Assembly: GCA_007134175.1 (NCBI GenBank)
Contig: SLLF01000001.1
Location: 1 to 5,985 of the forward strand
Origin: Kiritimatiellia bacterium
GTDB lineage: Bacteria > Verrucomicrobiota > Kiritimatiellia > SLAD01
Direction of reading: 5' to 3'
DNA: 5,985 bases
The translations under genes were made by a program, and so were the position numbers. Within the stretch, counting starts at the first letter, position 1. Each line of letters opens with the position of its first letter. A model generated the notes under the pieces. It was given only the letters and a program-made list of their open reading frames with translations. It searched no databases and had not been told where the DNA came from. This document shows positions 1 to 5,985 of this stretch, piece by piece.

Positions 1-188
1 AGGAGTACAACCGGATCGACGAGGAGCCGGACCGCGCCGCCTCCATGCGCACGGCGCTCACGGGTTGGCTGCGCGACAATCACGACGACCAATTTATTGG
101 CGACGACGGCGAGCTGGTGCGCACGGAATTCAACGTGGAAGCCAACAGTGTGTTCAATGCTGCCAAAATGGGTTGGCGGTGGTACTAA
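1..188 (+). CDS. 3' end of an upstream gene, probably a sulfatase C-terminus (partial)
   Basis: An open frame enters from the left edge (first full codon at 3) and ends at TAA 186-188, giving 61 visible residues. It begins EYNRIDEEPDRAASMR and ends KMGWRWY. The stretch resembles the end of S1 sulfatases, where a 'DP-E-N-L' turn is followed by an amphipathic helix (here about residues 8-28) and a short Trp/Tyr-rich tail. The active-site part lies outside the window, so the family call rests on this tail and on the two sulfatases directly downstream in the same direction. The coding frame itself is convincing: it is uninterrupted, GC-rich at third positions, and followed by a non-coding gap and a clear ribosome binding site for the next gene. 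It could instead be the end of another hydrolase. Function confidence is about 0.5, lower than for the gene itself. Confidence 0.65.
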   Translation, partial: EYNRIDEEPDRAASMRTALTGWLRDNHDDQFIGDDGELVRTEFNVEANSVFNAAKMGWRWY

Positions 189-195
189 GCTCGGT

Positions 196-217
196 TTTCT
201 CACCGAGTGGTGAGAAA
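196..217. repeat. Perfect 9-bp inverted repeat in the leader of the sulfatase gene
   Basis: TTTCTCACC (196-204) and GGTGAGAAA (209-217) are perfect reverse complements separated by GAGT. A second, shorter inverted repeat, CTCGG (190-194) with CCGAG (203-207), overlaps the left arm, so the two stems would exclude each other in RNA. It sits 8 bases after one stop codon and 49 bases before the next start. No U-run follows on the + strand, which argues against a standard terminator. It may be an operator for a dimeric regulator or an RNA stem affecting the balance between the two sulfatases. Only the symmetry is observed; the role is inferred. Confidence 0.5.
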
Positions 218-252
218 TGCGGGCTAGGCGCCAGATTGAACACCCAGCCATG

Positions 253-257
253 AGGAG
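253..257 (+). promoter_or_regulatory. Ribosome binding site of the first complete sulfatase
   Basis: AGGAG lies 9 bases before the ATG at 267, within a purine-rich stretch. Together with the in-frame stop TGA at 237-239 and no ATG, GTG or TTG in that frame between it and 267, it fixes the start. Confidence 0.8.
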
Positions 258-266
258 AGAAAGAAG

Positions 267-1724
267 ATGCCACGGCCCAATATCATTCTAATTATATGTG
301 ACCAGATGCGCGGCGACGCCTTAGGCGCGGACGGGAACCCCATAATCCAAACGCCGAACCTGGATGCCATCGCTGCGAGCGGCACGCGGTTCTCGCATGC
401 CTATTCCGCCTGTCCCTCCTGCCTGCCCGCGCGGGCGACGTTGTGGACGGGGCAAACGCCCTGGCATACGGGATTACTCGGCATGGGGCGCGGACAGGGT
501 CCCATCCCCAACGATTACCCGCACACGCTGCCCGGCGAGCTGTCGCAAGCGGGCTACCGTACGCACCTCGTTGGTAAAGGGCATTTCGAACCGCAACGCA
601 CCCTGATGGGCTTTCAGAGTTCCGAACTGGACGAGTCGGGGCGCATGGATAGCAGCGAACACCGGCGCTGGTTCCAGGAACAGGCGCCGGCCGGCGTCAC
701 CCCGGACGATCACGGCGTCTCGTTCAATTCCTGGCACGCGCGGCCGTGGCACACAGGTGAACACCTGCATCCTTCCGCTTGGACCATGACCCGCGCCATT
801 GAGTTTCTCGCCCATCGCGATCCCGGCCAGCCCTACTTCCTGAATATATCCTTTGCCCGCCCGCATTCTCCCTATGTGCCACCCGCCTATTATTTTGACC
901 TTTACCACCGGGGTAAGACGCCCCCGCCGCGGGTCGGGGATTGGGCCGAGGAGCCTGCGGGAGACGGTGCCGCGCCGGGGCCGGATGCCTGGTGCGGCCG
1001 CATGACGCCGGAGCAGATCCATCGCGCGCGCGCCGGCTACTACGGGGAGATCTCGTTCATCGACAGCCAGTTAGGACGCCTCTTGAACTGGATGCGCCGC
1101 CATCCCCGGGAAAGTGGCCGTGACGATACGTGGATTATTTTCGTATCCGACCACGGCGATATGCAGGGGGATCATCATCTCTGGCGGAAGACCTATGCCT
1201 ACGAGGGCAGCGCGCGCATTCCCGTTCTCGTGCGGCCGCCACCGGGTGTCGCGCCGCCTGTGCGGCGCGTGGCGGACGAAGTGGTCGAGCTACGTGACAT
1301 CATGCCGACCGCGTTGCAGATAGCCGGCTGTACACACCCCGTAACCGTTGAGGGGTGCAGTCTGCTGCCCTTGCTGCAAGCGCCCGCCCCTGACTGGCGG
1401 CCCTATCTACATGGCGAGCATTGCGCGTGCTATGCGCCTGCTGCGGAAATGCAGTACGTTACAAACGGTCGCCGCAAGTTAATCTGGCTCCCTCATGCCG
1501 ACCGCGAGCAGTTTTTTGATCTGGAGGCTGATCCGGGGGAATGCCGCGATCTGGCGCGCACCCGGGAACGCCGGGACGAGGTCGCCCAGTGGCGTTCCTA
1601 CCTGGTCCGTGAACTGGAAGCACGTGACTGCGGCTGGGTGCGCAACGGGATGCCGTTCCGCCCGGACGCGGCACCGCTATATTCCCCCTGGCGCGACCGG
1701 CGCTGGCCGGGGCCGGCTTCATGA
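267..1724 (+). CDS. Formylglycine-dependent sulfatase (arylsulfatase type), no signal peptide
   Basis: The 485-residue protein is a sulfate-ester hydrolase of the alkaline-phosphatase-like S1 fold. It starts at once with core strand PNIILIICDQMRGD, where D12 and Q13 sit at the calcium-binding position. The sulfatase signature is C52-L-P-A-R56, with ATLWTG after it; C52 is the residue expected to be oxidised to formylglycine. Other expected active-site residues are K104 and H106 (VGKGHF), H200 (FARPH), D295-H296 (VSDHGD) and K308 (LWRKTY). The C-terminal subdomain has the usual FFDLEADPGE turn near 416-425. The length is normal for the family and all catalytic positions seem present. The start is forced: an in-frame TGA at 237-239 precedes it and AGGAG lies 9 bases upstream. 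There is no signal peptide, so a cytoplasmic location is inferred. It probably shares a transcript with the sulfatases before and after it. The natural substrate cannot be read from sequence; a sulfated sugar is likely from context. Maturation needs an anSME- or FGE-type enzyme encoded elsewhere. Confidence 0.95.
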   Translation: MPRPNIILIICDQMRGDALGADGNPIIQTPNLDAIAASGTRFSHAYSACPSCLPARATLWTGQTPWHTGLLGMGRGQGPIPNDYPHTLPGELSQAGYRTHLVGKGHFEPQRTLMGFQSSELDESGRMDSSEHRRWFQEQAPAGVTPDDHGVSFNSWHARPWHTGEHLHPSAWTMTRAIEFLAHRDPGQPYFLNISFARPHSPYVPPAYYFDLYHRGKTPPPRVGDWAEEPAGDGAAPGPDAWCGRMTPEQIHRARAGYYGEISFIDSQLGRLLNWMRRHPRESGRDDTWIIFVSDHGDMQGDHHLWRKTYAYEGSARIPVLVRPPPGVAPPVRRVADEVVELRDIMPTALQIAGCTHPVTVEGCSLLPLLQAPAPDWRPYLHGEHCACYAPAAEMQYVTNGRRKLIWLPHADREQFFDLEADPGECRDLARTRERRDEVAQWRSYLVRELEARDCGWVRNGMPFRPDAAPLYSPWRDRRWPGPAS

Positions 1725-1756
1725 CACCCACAGAATGACAAGACGATTAGTTCGCC

Positions 1757-3232
1757 ATGAAGGGAAAAAATATAGTCCTATTTATCGCCGAAAGCTGGGA
1801 CGGGCGCAAGCTGGGCTTGACCGGTCATCCGGCACTGAGAGACGCCACCCCCAATATTGATCGGCTGGCTGCGAATGGCGCGTGTTTCGAACGCGCACAT
1901 ACCTCGCACCCGATCTGTTGTCCGGCCCGGGCCAACCTCTGGTCCGGGCGCTATTCCCACCAGATCGAAAGCTGGAACAATTTCAAAGGGTTGCAACCGG
2001 GCATGTGGACGCTGTTTGATACGGTAAAGACCACGCATACGATAAAATCCCTGGGTAAGCTTGACTACCTATCCGGTGGCCACTCGATCTTTGCCCGTGT
2101 GGGCGCCTGGCTGGCACCGGTCGGCCTGCCGCGAACCACGCACGGCCACTTACCGGACATCCAGGATCCGGTCGTCACGCCTGACCGCGAACGGCGCTGC
2201 CACGAGAAAGACTGGCGCATCCTTGATAAGGCCCGCGCGTTCATCCGTGAACAGGCCAAGGGGGAAGCGCCCTTCTTCCTTAACATCAGTACGGGACTGG
2301 TGCATCCCGGCTTCCGCACCAACCAATACTGGCTCGACAAGATACCAGCGGAGGCCGTCGATTTGCCGCCACCGGATCCAACGGATCATCCCGTGCGGCG
2401 TTATCAGCGGATGTCCAAGGGGTGGCAACACACGGATGATCCGGAGCGGACCCGCCTGTTGCGCCGCATCTACTACGCCATGTGCGCCGAGGCGGATGCG
2501 CTGGTAGGCGAATTACAAACCACCCTGCGTGAAGCAGGCCTGCTGGAAAACACCTATTTCATCTTTGCCAGCGATCACGGGGAACTGGCCGGCGACCATG
2601 GGGAATGGCAAAAGCATTCGATGTATGACGCTTCCCTGCGCATTCCGTTGATCATTAACGGTCCCGGTATTCCAGCCGGGCGCCGGGTGGACAATATCAC
2701 CTCGCTGATCGATCTACACCCCACCCTGCTGGCAATGGCCGGTCATGAACCGCGGCCCGGCACCGTCGGCGAATCGCTTCTGCCGTTGGCGTCCGGCCGG
2801 ACCGAAGTAAGCCGCAACCACGCATATGCCTGTTTCACCGGTATCACGATGAACACCTCCGCGTTCATGCTGCGTCGCGACCGGTGGAAATATGTCGTGT
2901 ATCCGGGCTTCCCCGCACAGTTATTCGATATGGAACAGGATCCGGATGAGCTCCACGACTGCGCGGCGGACCAACCGGCTATCGTGGCCCAGCTAGATTC
3001 CGAGCTGCGGAAAATCGTGGATATTGAAGAAACGCATGAGAAGTTAGTCGCCTATGACAAGGCCGCCTTCCGCGAGTGGCGGCGCCAGGCTAAACTCGGA
3101 TGCTACCGCGACGACACCTACTCGCTGGCCAAGCAACCATCCTCCGATTATTGGGACATCATGCGCAACATCTTCGAGAACTACGACGAATCGGATGAGG
3201 TCAGGGTGAACACGTGGCTGGACGCACCATAA
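1757..3232 (+). CDS. Arylsulfatase K-like sulfatase (candidate 2-O-sulfouronate sulfatase)
   Basis: The 491-residue S1 sulfatase has signature C54-C-P-A-R58 followed by ANLWSG; C54 is the predicted formylglycine precursor. Other core positions are K101 (GKLDY), H109 (SGGHSI), H183 (LVHP), D273-H274 (ASDHGELAGDH) and K286. Several stretches match animal ARSK as I remember it: PICCP-R, ESWNNFKGL (71-79), GKLDY-SG-HSI (100-111), YYAMCAE-DA (239-248), SMY-AS (288-293) and LFD---DPDEL (389-399). ARSK removes the 2-O-sulfate of glucuronate in heparan sulfate degradation; a similar uronate-2-sulfate substrate is inferred here, not shown. The first metal ligand, normally Asp, appears to be Glu (E12 in IAESWDGR). 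The start is forced by an in-frame TAG at 1748-1750, so there is no signal peptide, unlike ARSK. No Shine-Dalgarno sequence is visible. It lies 32 bases after the previous sulfatase, likely the same operon, and converges with the porin gene 32 bases downstream without a clear terminator between them. Confidence 0.95.
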   Translation: MKGKNIVLFIAESWDGRKLGLTGHPALRDATPNIDRLAANGACFERAHTSHPICCPARANLWSGRYSHQIESWNNFKGLQPGMWTLFDTVKTTHTIKSLGKLDYLSGGHSIFARVGAWLAPVGLPRTTHGHLPDIQDPVVTPDRERRCHEKDWRILDKARAFIREQAKGEAPFFLNISTGLVHPGFRTNQYWLDKIPAEAVDLPPPDPTDHPVRRYQRMSKGWQHTDDPERTRLLRRIYYAMCAEADALVGELQTTLREAGLLENTYFIFASDHGELAGDHGEWQKHSMYDASLRIPLIINGPGIPAGRRVDNITSLIDLHPTLLAMAGHEPRPGTVGESLLPLASGRTEVSRNHAYACFTGITMNTSAFMLRRDRWKYVVYPGFPAQLFDMEQDPDELHDCAADQPAIVAQLDSELRKIVDIEETHEKLVAYDKAAFREWRRQAKLGCYRDDTYSLAKQPSSDYWDIMRNIFENYDESDEVRVNTWLDAP

Positions 3233-3264
3233 AGCGGGTGAGACGCCGACATCCCCCTCGCAAA

Positions 3265-4623
3265 TCAGAATGCGTATGACAATTCCCACCGGGCAAAGTA
3301 GGCGGTACGGTCGACGTTGTAGTAGTCGCCCGGCTTCAATACCTCCAGCAGGAGATGGCCAAACAAGCGGTCCTTATCGGTCAACCAACGGTTCCCGAGG
3401 GTGAAGTCGTAGCGTGCGGTACCCAGCCAGCCGCGCTCGCGGCCACTGCCGGGGCCGGTTCGTTCAGGTGCCCGCAGTTGCGCCACCATCACGTTTAAAC
3501 GGGTGTCCCCGAATGGATGCAACCGCAGTGCCACATACGGCATAGTGACATTGGACCAGCGACCGGCCGCCTCGGCATCGAACGCGTAGACGTATAGCTC
3601 GCTGTATTGCGGCCAGCGCGCCCAGAGCGGGTTCCAACCCTCGTCACGCTCCGTGTCGGCCTTGTCGCCGGAAATATGATACACGCCGGCCCCGAGTGAC
3701 GGTTTTCCAGGCCACTGGTCGACCTGCTGCCGCACCACGACATCCGCCATCCAGCCTTTGAGATCGACATCGGCACTGGTCTCGCCGAATTGGCGGGCCA
3801 CTTCGATATTGGCGGACAAGCCAAATTCGGTTTCCGGCATCCAGCGGGTACCTACGGTATGAACATTCCGGCCGGGTTGATTGGTCCCATGGCGGTCGAT
3901 CCAGGAACTTTCACGCTTATAGAGATAATAGGCCTCGAACGGCAAACCGGTCAGGTGCCGGTTCGCGAGGTAGACCCCGCCGCCACTCTCGGTCATATCA
4001 TTGAAAGCAGTATCTTTTCCGGTCAGATCCCGTTTCTCCGAGCCGATGGCTAGTTGATTTTCAGGCTGATTATAGATGCCCAGCAGATCCACCGTGGTGG
4101 CGGCGGGCGCGTGCAATCGCAAGCGGATGGCGTCGTGATAGAGGGAACGCGACCCATCCTTGGGAGTGCCTTCGAGGATGAGTTTGCCGGTCCCGTAGAT
4201 CAGGTCTTGTCGCCCAAGCCTCGCATCCAGTCGGCCGTCCAACAACCCGTTCACATCCAGATACAGCGCATCCACGACCGCCTCGTCCGGCCAGTCCCAG
4301 TTCGGGTCGCTGCCCTTCCCATAGTGGCGCCATTCATTGACGATCCGCGAATAGACCGTCACCTGTTCGGAAAGGTCCAGCCGCCCCCAAATCCGTGTAA
4401 GAATGCGGGAAAAATGGTTCTGGCCGCCACGCGTGACACCGGGGGGATCCGCTATGATGGGGATATGATCGAACGCCACTTGGCGCAGGCGAATGTCGCC
4501 GCCCCACTTGAATTCAGCCTCGGTTCGCAGGGAAAGCGGTTCGCTGTTGGCGGTCCATCCGATCAGCAGTAGAAAGCCGATAAAGCTCAACAATAGCTTA
4601 CGATTAGGCGTCGTGATGATCAT
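3265..4623 (-). CDS. Outer-membrane beta-barrel porin of the alginate-export type
   Basis: The protein has 452 residues from the ATG at 4623. A signal peptide is visible: basic NRK (7-9), hydrophobic core about 10-24, and probable cleavage after A-N-S (25-27). The rest shows alternating short beta strands and ends in WELSYAF, with the C-terminal Phe typical of barrels inserted by the BAM machinery. The block at about residues 133-164, with ARLGRQDLIYGTGKLI and then GTP-DGSRS, is the hallmark I associate with alginate-export (AlgE-like) porins common in PVC bacteria. It probably forms a passive channel for anionic saccharides in the outer membrane; alginate itself is not implied. An ATG at 4635 is in frame and adds four residues (MEKQ), but GGAG lies six bases before 4623, so the inner start is preferred. 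It follows the symporter gene on the same strand after 160 bases and is probably co-expressed with it or driven from the repeat-containing gap. The ligand is unknown. Confidence 0.85.
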   Translation of the reverse strand: MIITTPNRKLLLSFIGFLLLIGWTANSEPLSLRTEAEFKWGGDIRLRQVAFDHIPIIADPPGVTRGGQNHFSRILTRIWGRLDLSEQVTVYSRIVNEWRHYGKGSDPNWDWPDEAVVDALYLDVNGLLDGRLDARLGRQDLIYGTGKLILEGTPKDGSRSLYHDAIRLRLHAPAATTVDLLGIYNQPENQLAIGSEKRDLTGKDTAFNDMTESGGGVYLANRHLTGLPFEAYYLYKRESSWIDRHGTNQPGRNVHTVGTRWMPETEFGLSANIEVARQFGETSADVDLKGWMADVVVRQQVDQWPGKPSLGAGVYHISGDKADTERDEGWNPLWARWPQYSELYVYAFDAEAAGRWSNVTMPYVALRLHPFGDTRLNVMVAQLRAPERTGPGSGRERGWLGTARYDFTLGNRWLTDKDRLFGHLLLEVLKPGDYYNVDRTAYFARWELSYAF

Positions 4624-4629
4624 CTGTTT

Positions 4630-4633
4630 CTCC
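4630..4633 (-). promoter_or_regulatory. Ribosome binding site deciding the porin start
   Basis: On the - strand, GGAG (4633 to 4630) stands six bases before the ATG at 4623, close to ideal spacing. The alternative ATG at 4635 overlaps this motif and has only a GAGAG run directly adjacent to it, so the shorter protein is favoured. Confidence 0.6.
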
Positions 4634-4662
4634 ATCTCTCTCTTTTACGTCACTTTTCGGCC

Positions 4663-4740
4663 GACGATAGCGGGCGACGAGAACGGTGGACGATGGGGAC
4701 GCTCTCTACTCGTAAACCGCTATCGTCGCCCGCTATCGTC
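4663..4740. repeat. Compound inverted/direct repeat between symporter and porin genes
   Basis: Arms 4663-4687 and 4716-4740 are reverse complements over 25 bases with two mismatches; 18 of these (4663-4680 against 4723-4740) are perfect. The loop is 28 bases. Each arm is two tandem copies of an 11-mer, GACGATAGCGG, at a 13-base period. The right arm, read on the - strand, has two exact copies; the left arm has one exact copy and one with two changes (GACGAGAACGG). A fifth, weaker match (GACGATGGGG) lies in the loop at 4689-4698. The block occupies half of the 160-base gap and ends 39 bases before the porin ATG. There is no T-run after the stem on either strand, so a standard terminator is unlikely. 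Candidates are a multi-site operator for the porin, an mRNA-stabilising stem, or a REP-like palindromic element. Confidence 0.75.
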
Positions 4741-4783
4741 AACCCATTCCCCTTTCATAATATTTTTTGCAGAAGCTGGTGGT

Positions 4784-5985
4784 TTAGTTCTCCCCGGTGT
4801 CCCCGGTGTTCACCGTGGCGAAACAGCGCTGGAGGTGCGCGTCCGGCAGCGGCTTGGTGCCGAGCGACACCCACCACGTGGTCAGCGCCGCCAGCGGCAG
4901 CGCAACCAGCATCGGGTCGACAAACGCCCAGATAATCGGCCCGGTGGTGCGATAGACCGCGACGCCGTCCTCCCAGCGCAGTCCGAGCGACCGGATGCCA
5001 AACAACGCCTCACAGACCAGGAAGGCCGAAGCCTCGGCCTCCTTCACGAACATCATCCACAGCAGACTACTGAGCGCCCCGACGATCATACCGGCAATGG
5101 CGGCGGTTCGGGTCACCCGTTTTGACCACAATGCTCCGACATACATCGGCAGGAAAGAGGCCGCGCACAGGCCAAAGAAAAGGGCTGTGCCGCGCGCGAC
5201 AATCGCGGCGCCCGCCTGACCGAAACGGCGTTCCAATTCGTACCCGAGATAGACCGACACCATAATGCCGATCAGGACGCCGGCCCGGGTGGCGAGCATC
5301 CCCCCGCCCTCCCGCCGCCGCTGCAACGCCTCTTCATAAAAATCCCGGCCGAGGGCGGTACCCATCGTATGGAACTGACTGCTCAACGTACTCATAGCCG
5401 CTGACAAAAGCGTCAGCATGAACAGCAGTGAAAACCATTCGGGCAGGGCTCCCTGCAAGTATAGGGGGATAATCCGCTCAACATCGCCTTGCGCCACCGC
5501 TATGGCTACCGCCCCTTCTGTTTCATGAAAGAAGACGTTAGACAAAGCACCGACGGTGAATGCCACTCCCGTCATCATCAGGATGAACACCCCGCCAATC
5601 GCTACCGCGCGATCCAGCTCTTTATGGGATTTCACCGTCATATACCGCACGGCCAGTTGCGGCTGCGCCAGGACCCCGATGCCGACGCCGAGCACAATTG
5701 TGCTAACCAAGGTCCACCAGAGGGGCGAACCAAAGGCAGGCATGCTGGTCCAGCCGCGATGGCCGCGCGCCGCCAACCGTTCCGGAACTTGATCCGCAAG
5801 GGCCGTCAAGGCGGTGTGACCCCCGGTAATACCACCCATGCGCCCGTAGGTCAGCGCGAGCAGTACGAACATCCCCACGAACATCAATGTGCCCTGTAAG
5901 GCGTCGACATACATGACGCCCTTGAGCCCGCCCATGATCACATAGAGCGCTATCAGCACTGAGAAAGTGAATAAGGCCGCCTCAT
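4784..5985 (-). CDS. Sodium:solute symporter, SSS family (N-terminus outside the window)
   Basis: The frame is open from the right edge (first full codon 5983-5981) to TAA at 4786-4784, giving 399 visible residues. The family is usually about 500-600 residues, so roughly the first four or five membrane helices are missing. A GTG at 5959 is internal, since coding similarity continues upstream of it (EAALFTFSVLIALY). Nine hydrophobic segments can be picked out. Family landmarks are GGLKGVMYVDALQG near the visible start, GVLAQPQLAVRYM about 100 residues in, and SAAMSTLSSQF (5404 to 5372), whose Ser/Thr residues match the sodium site of the LeuT-like fold. A late VDPMLVALPLAAL helix is followed by a polar tail ending NTGDTGEN. 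It would drive sodium-coupled uptake of a small solute across the inner membrane. The context (porin downstream, sulfatases opposite) suggests a sulfated or acidic sugar, but SSS substrates cannot be predicted from these motifs. Confidence 0.93.
   Translation of the reverse strand, partial: EAALFTFSVLIALYVIMGGLKGVMYVDALQGTLMFVGMFVLLALTYGRMGGITGGHTALTALADQVPERLAARGHRGWTSMPAFGSPLWWTLVSTIVLGVGIGVLAQPQLAVRYMTVKSHKELDRAVAIGGVFILMMTGVAFTVGALSNVFFHETEGAVAIAVAQGDVERIIPLYLQGALPEWFSLLFMLTLLSAAMSTLSSQFHTMGTALGRDFYEEALQRRREGGGMLATRAGVLIGIMVSVYLGYELERRFGQAGAAIVARGTALFFGLCAASFLPMYVGALWSKRVTRTAAIAGMIVGALSSLLWMMFVKEAEASAFLVCEALFGIRSLGLRWEDGVAVYRTTGPIIWAFVDPMLVALPLAALTTWWVSLGTKPLPDAHLQRCFATVNTGDTGEN
4792..4809. 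repeat. Tandem 9-bp duplication in the symporter tail
   Basis: CCCCGGTGT occurs twice back to back (4792-4800 and 4801-4809). On the coding strand this produces the TGD-TGE repetition in the last residues of the symporter. The unit is a multiple of three, so gain or loss of a copy would keep the frame. It is probably a neutral slippage product in a cytoplasmic tail. Confidence 0.5.

Noticed and set aside
474..1022. A 182-codon open frame on the - strand
   Set aside because: It lies entirely inside the well-supported sulfatase gene on the other strand, and its product is rich in Arg, Gly and Pro with no recognisable motif. It is a shadow of GC-rich coding sequence.
3233..3264. Shared terminator between the convergent sulfatase and porin genes
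   Set aside because: The 32-base gap has no clean inverted repeat and no T-run in either direction.
4054..4572. A 172-codon open frame on the + strand
   Set aside because: It is antisense to the porin gene, which has a signal peptide, barrel motif and terminal Phe. The + strand product has no family features.
4663..4740. Rho-independent terminator for the symporter gene
   Set aside because: The stem is strong, but no T-run follows it on either strand, the loop is long, and it contains ordered direct repeats that a terminator does not need.
4714..4742. Sigma-70 promoter for the porin starting from TTGACG (4742 to 4737, - strand)
   Set aside because: The -35-like hexamer is good, but at 16-18 bases spacing there is no acceptable -10 hexamer (CGGTTT region). 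An A/T-rich TATTAT at 4762-4757 has no matching -35 either.
4493..5125. A 210-codon open frame on the + strand spanning the porin-symporter gap
   Set aside because: It runs antisense through two real genes and the repeat block, and the protein is low-complexity Arg/Gln/His-rich in its second half.
5489..5899. A 136-codon open frame on the + strand
   Set aside because: It is antisense to conserved membrane helices of the symporter, and its His/Gln/Arg-rich product looks like a shadow frame.
5957..5959. GTG at 5959 as the true start of the symporter
   Set aside because: The frame stays open to the window edge and the residues before it continue a typical SSS helix, so the gene begins outside the window.

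Overview
The window looks like part of a carbohydrate-sulfate utilisation locus from a GC-rich, Gram-negative bacterium. It holds three consecutive + strand genes: the 3' end of one probable sulfatase and two complete formylglycine-type (S1-fold) sulfatases. These converge on two - strand transport genes: an outer-membrane beta-barrel protein of the alginate-export porin type and the C-terminal two thirds of a sodium:solute symporter (SSS family). Stacked sulfatases next to SSS symporters and this porin type are typical of the PVC bacteria (Kiritimatiellota, Lentisphaerota, Verrucomicrobiota, Planctomycetota). Kiritimatiellota or a relative is my best guess, but it rests on gene content only; there is no rRNA or marker gene here.

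Layout. Positions 1-188 are the tail of an upstream gene, probably a sulfatase. Positions 189-266 are a short gap with a perfect 9-bp inverted repeat and a good ribosome binding site. Positions 267-1724 encode an arylsulfatase-type enzyme with motif C52-x-P-A-R56. Positions 1757-3232 encode a second sulfatase that closely resembles animal arylsulfatase K (ARSK, the lysosomal 2-O-sulfoglucuronate sulfatase). A 32-base convergent gap follows with no clear terminator. On the - strand, 3265-4623 encodes the porin, 4624-4783 is a gap with a striking compound inverted/direct repeat, and 4784-5985 encodes the symporter, cut by the window edge.

How the genes may work together (inference). The porin would admit a small sulfated, probably acidic sugar through the outer membrane and the symporter would carry it over the inner membrane. 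The sulfatases would then remove the sulfate esters. Both complete sulfatases begin directly at the first core beta strand. Each has an in-frame stop codon just upstream with no start codon in between, so neither can carry a signal peptide. Desulfation is therefore most likely cytoplasmic, after import. No sulfatase-maturing enzyme, glycoside hydrolase, lyase or regulator lies in the window. No RNA gene, CRISPR array or mobile element was seen.
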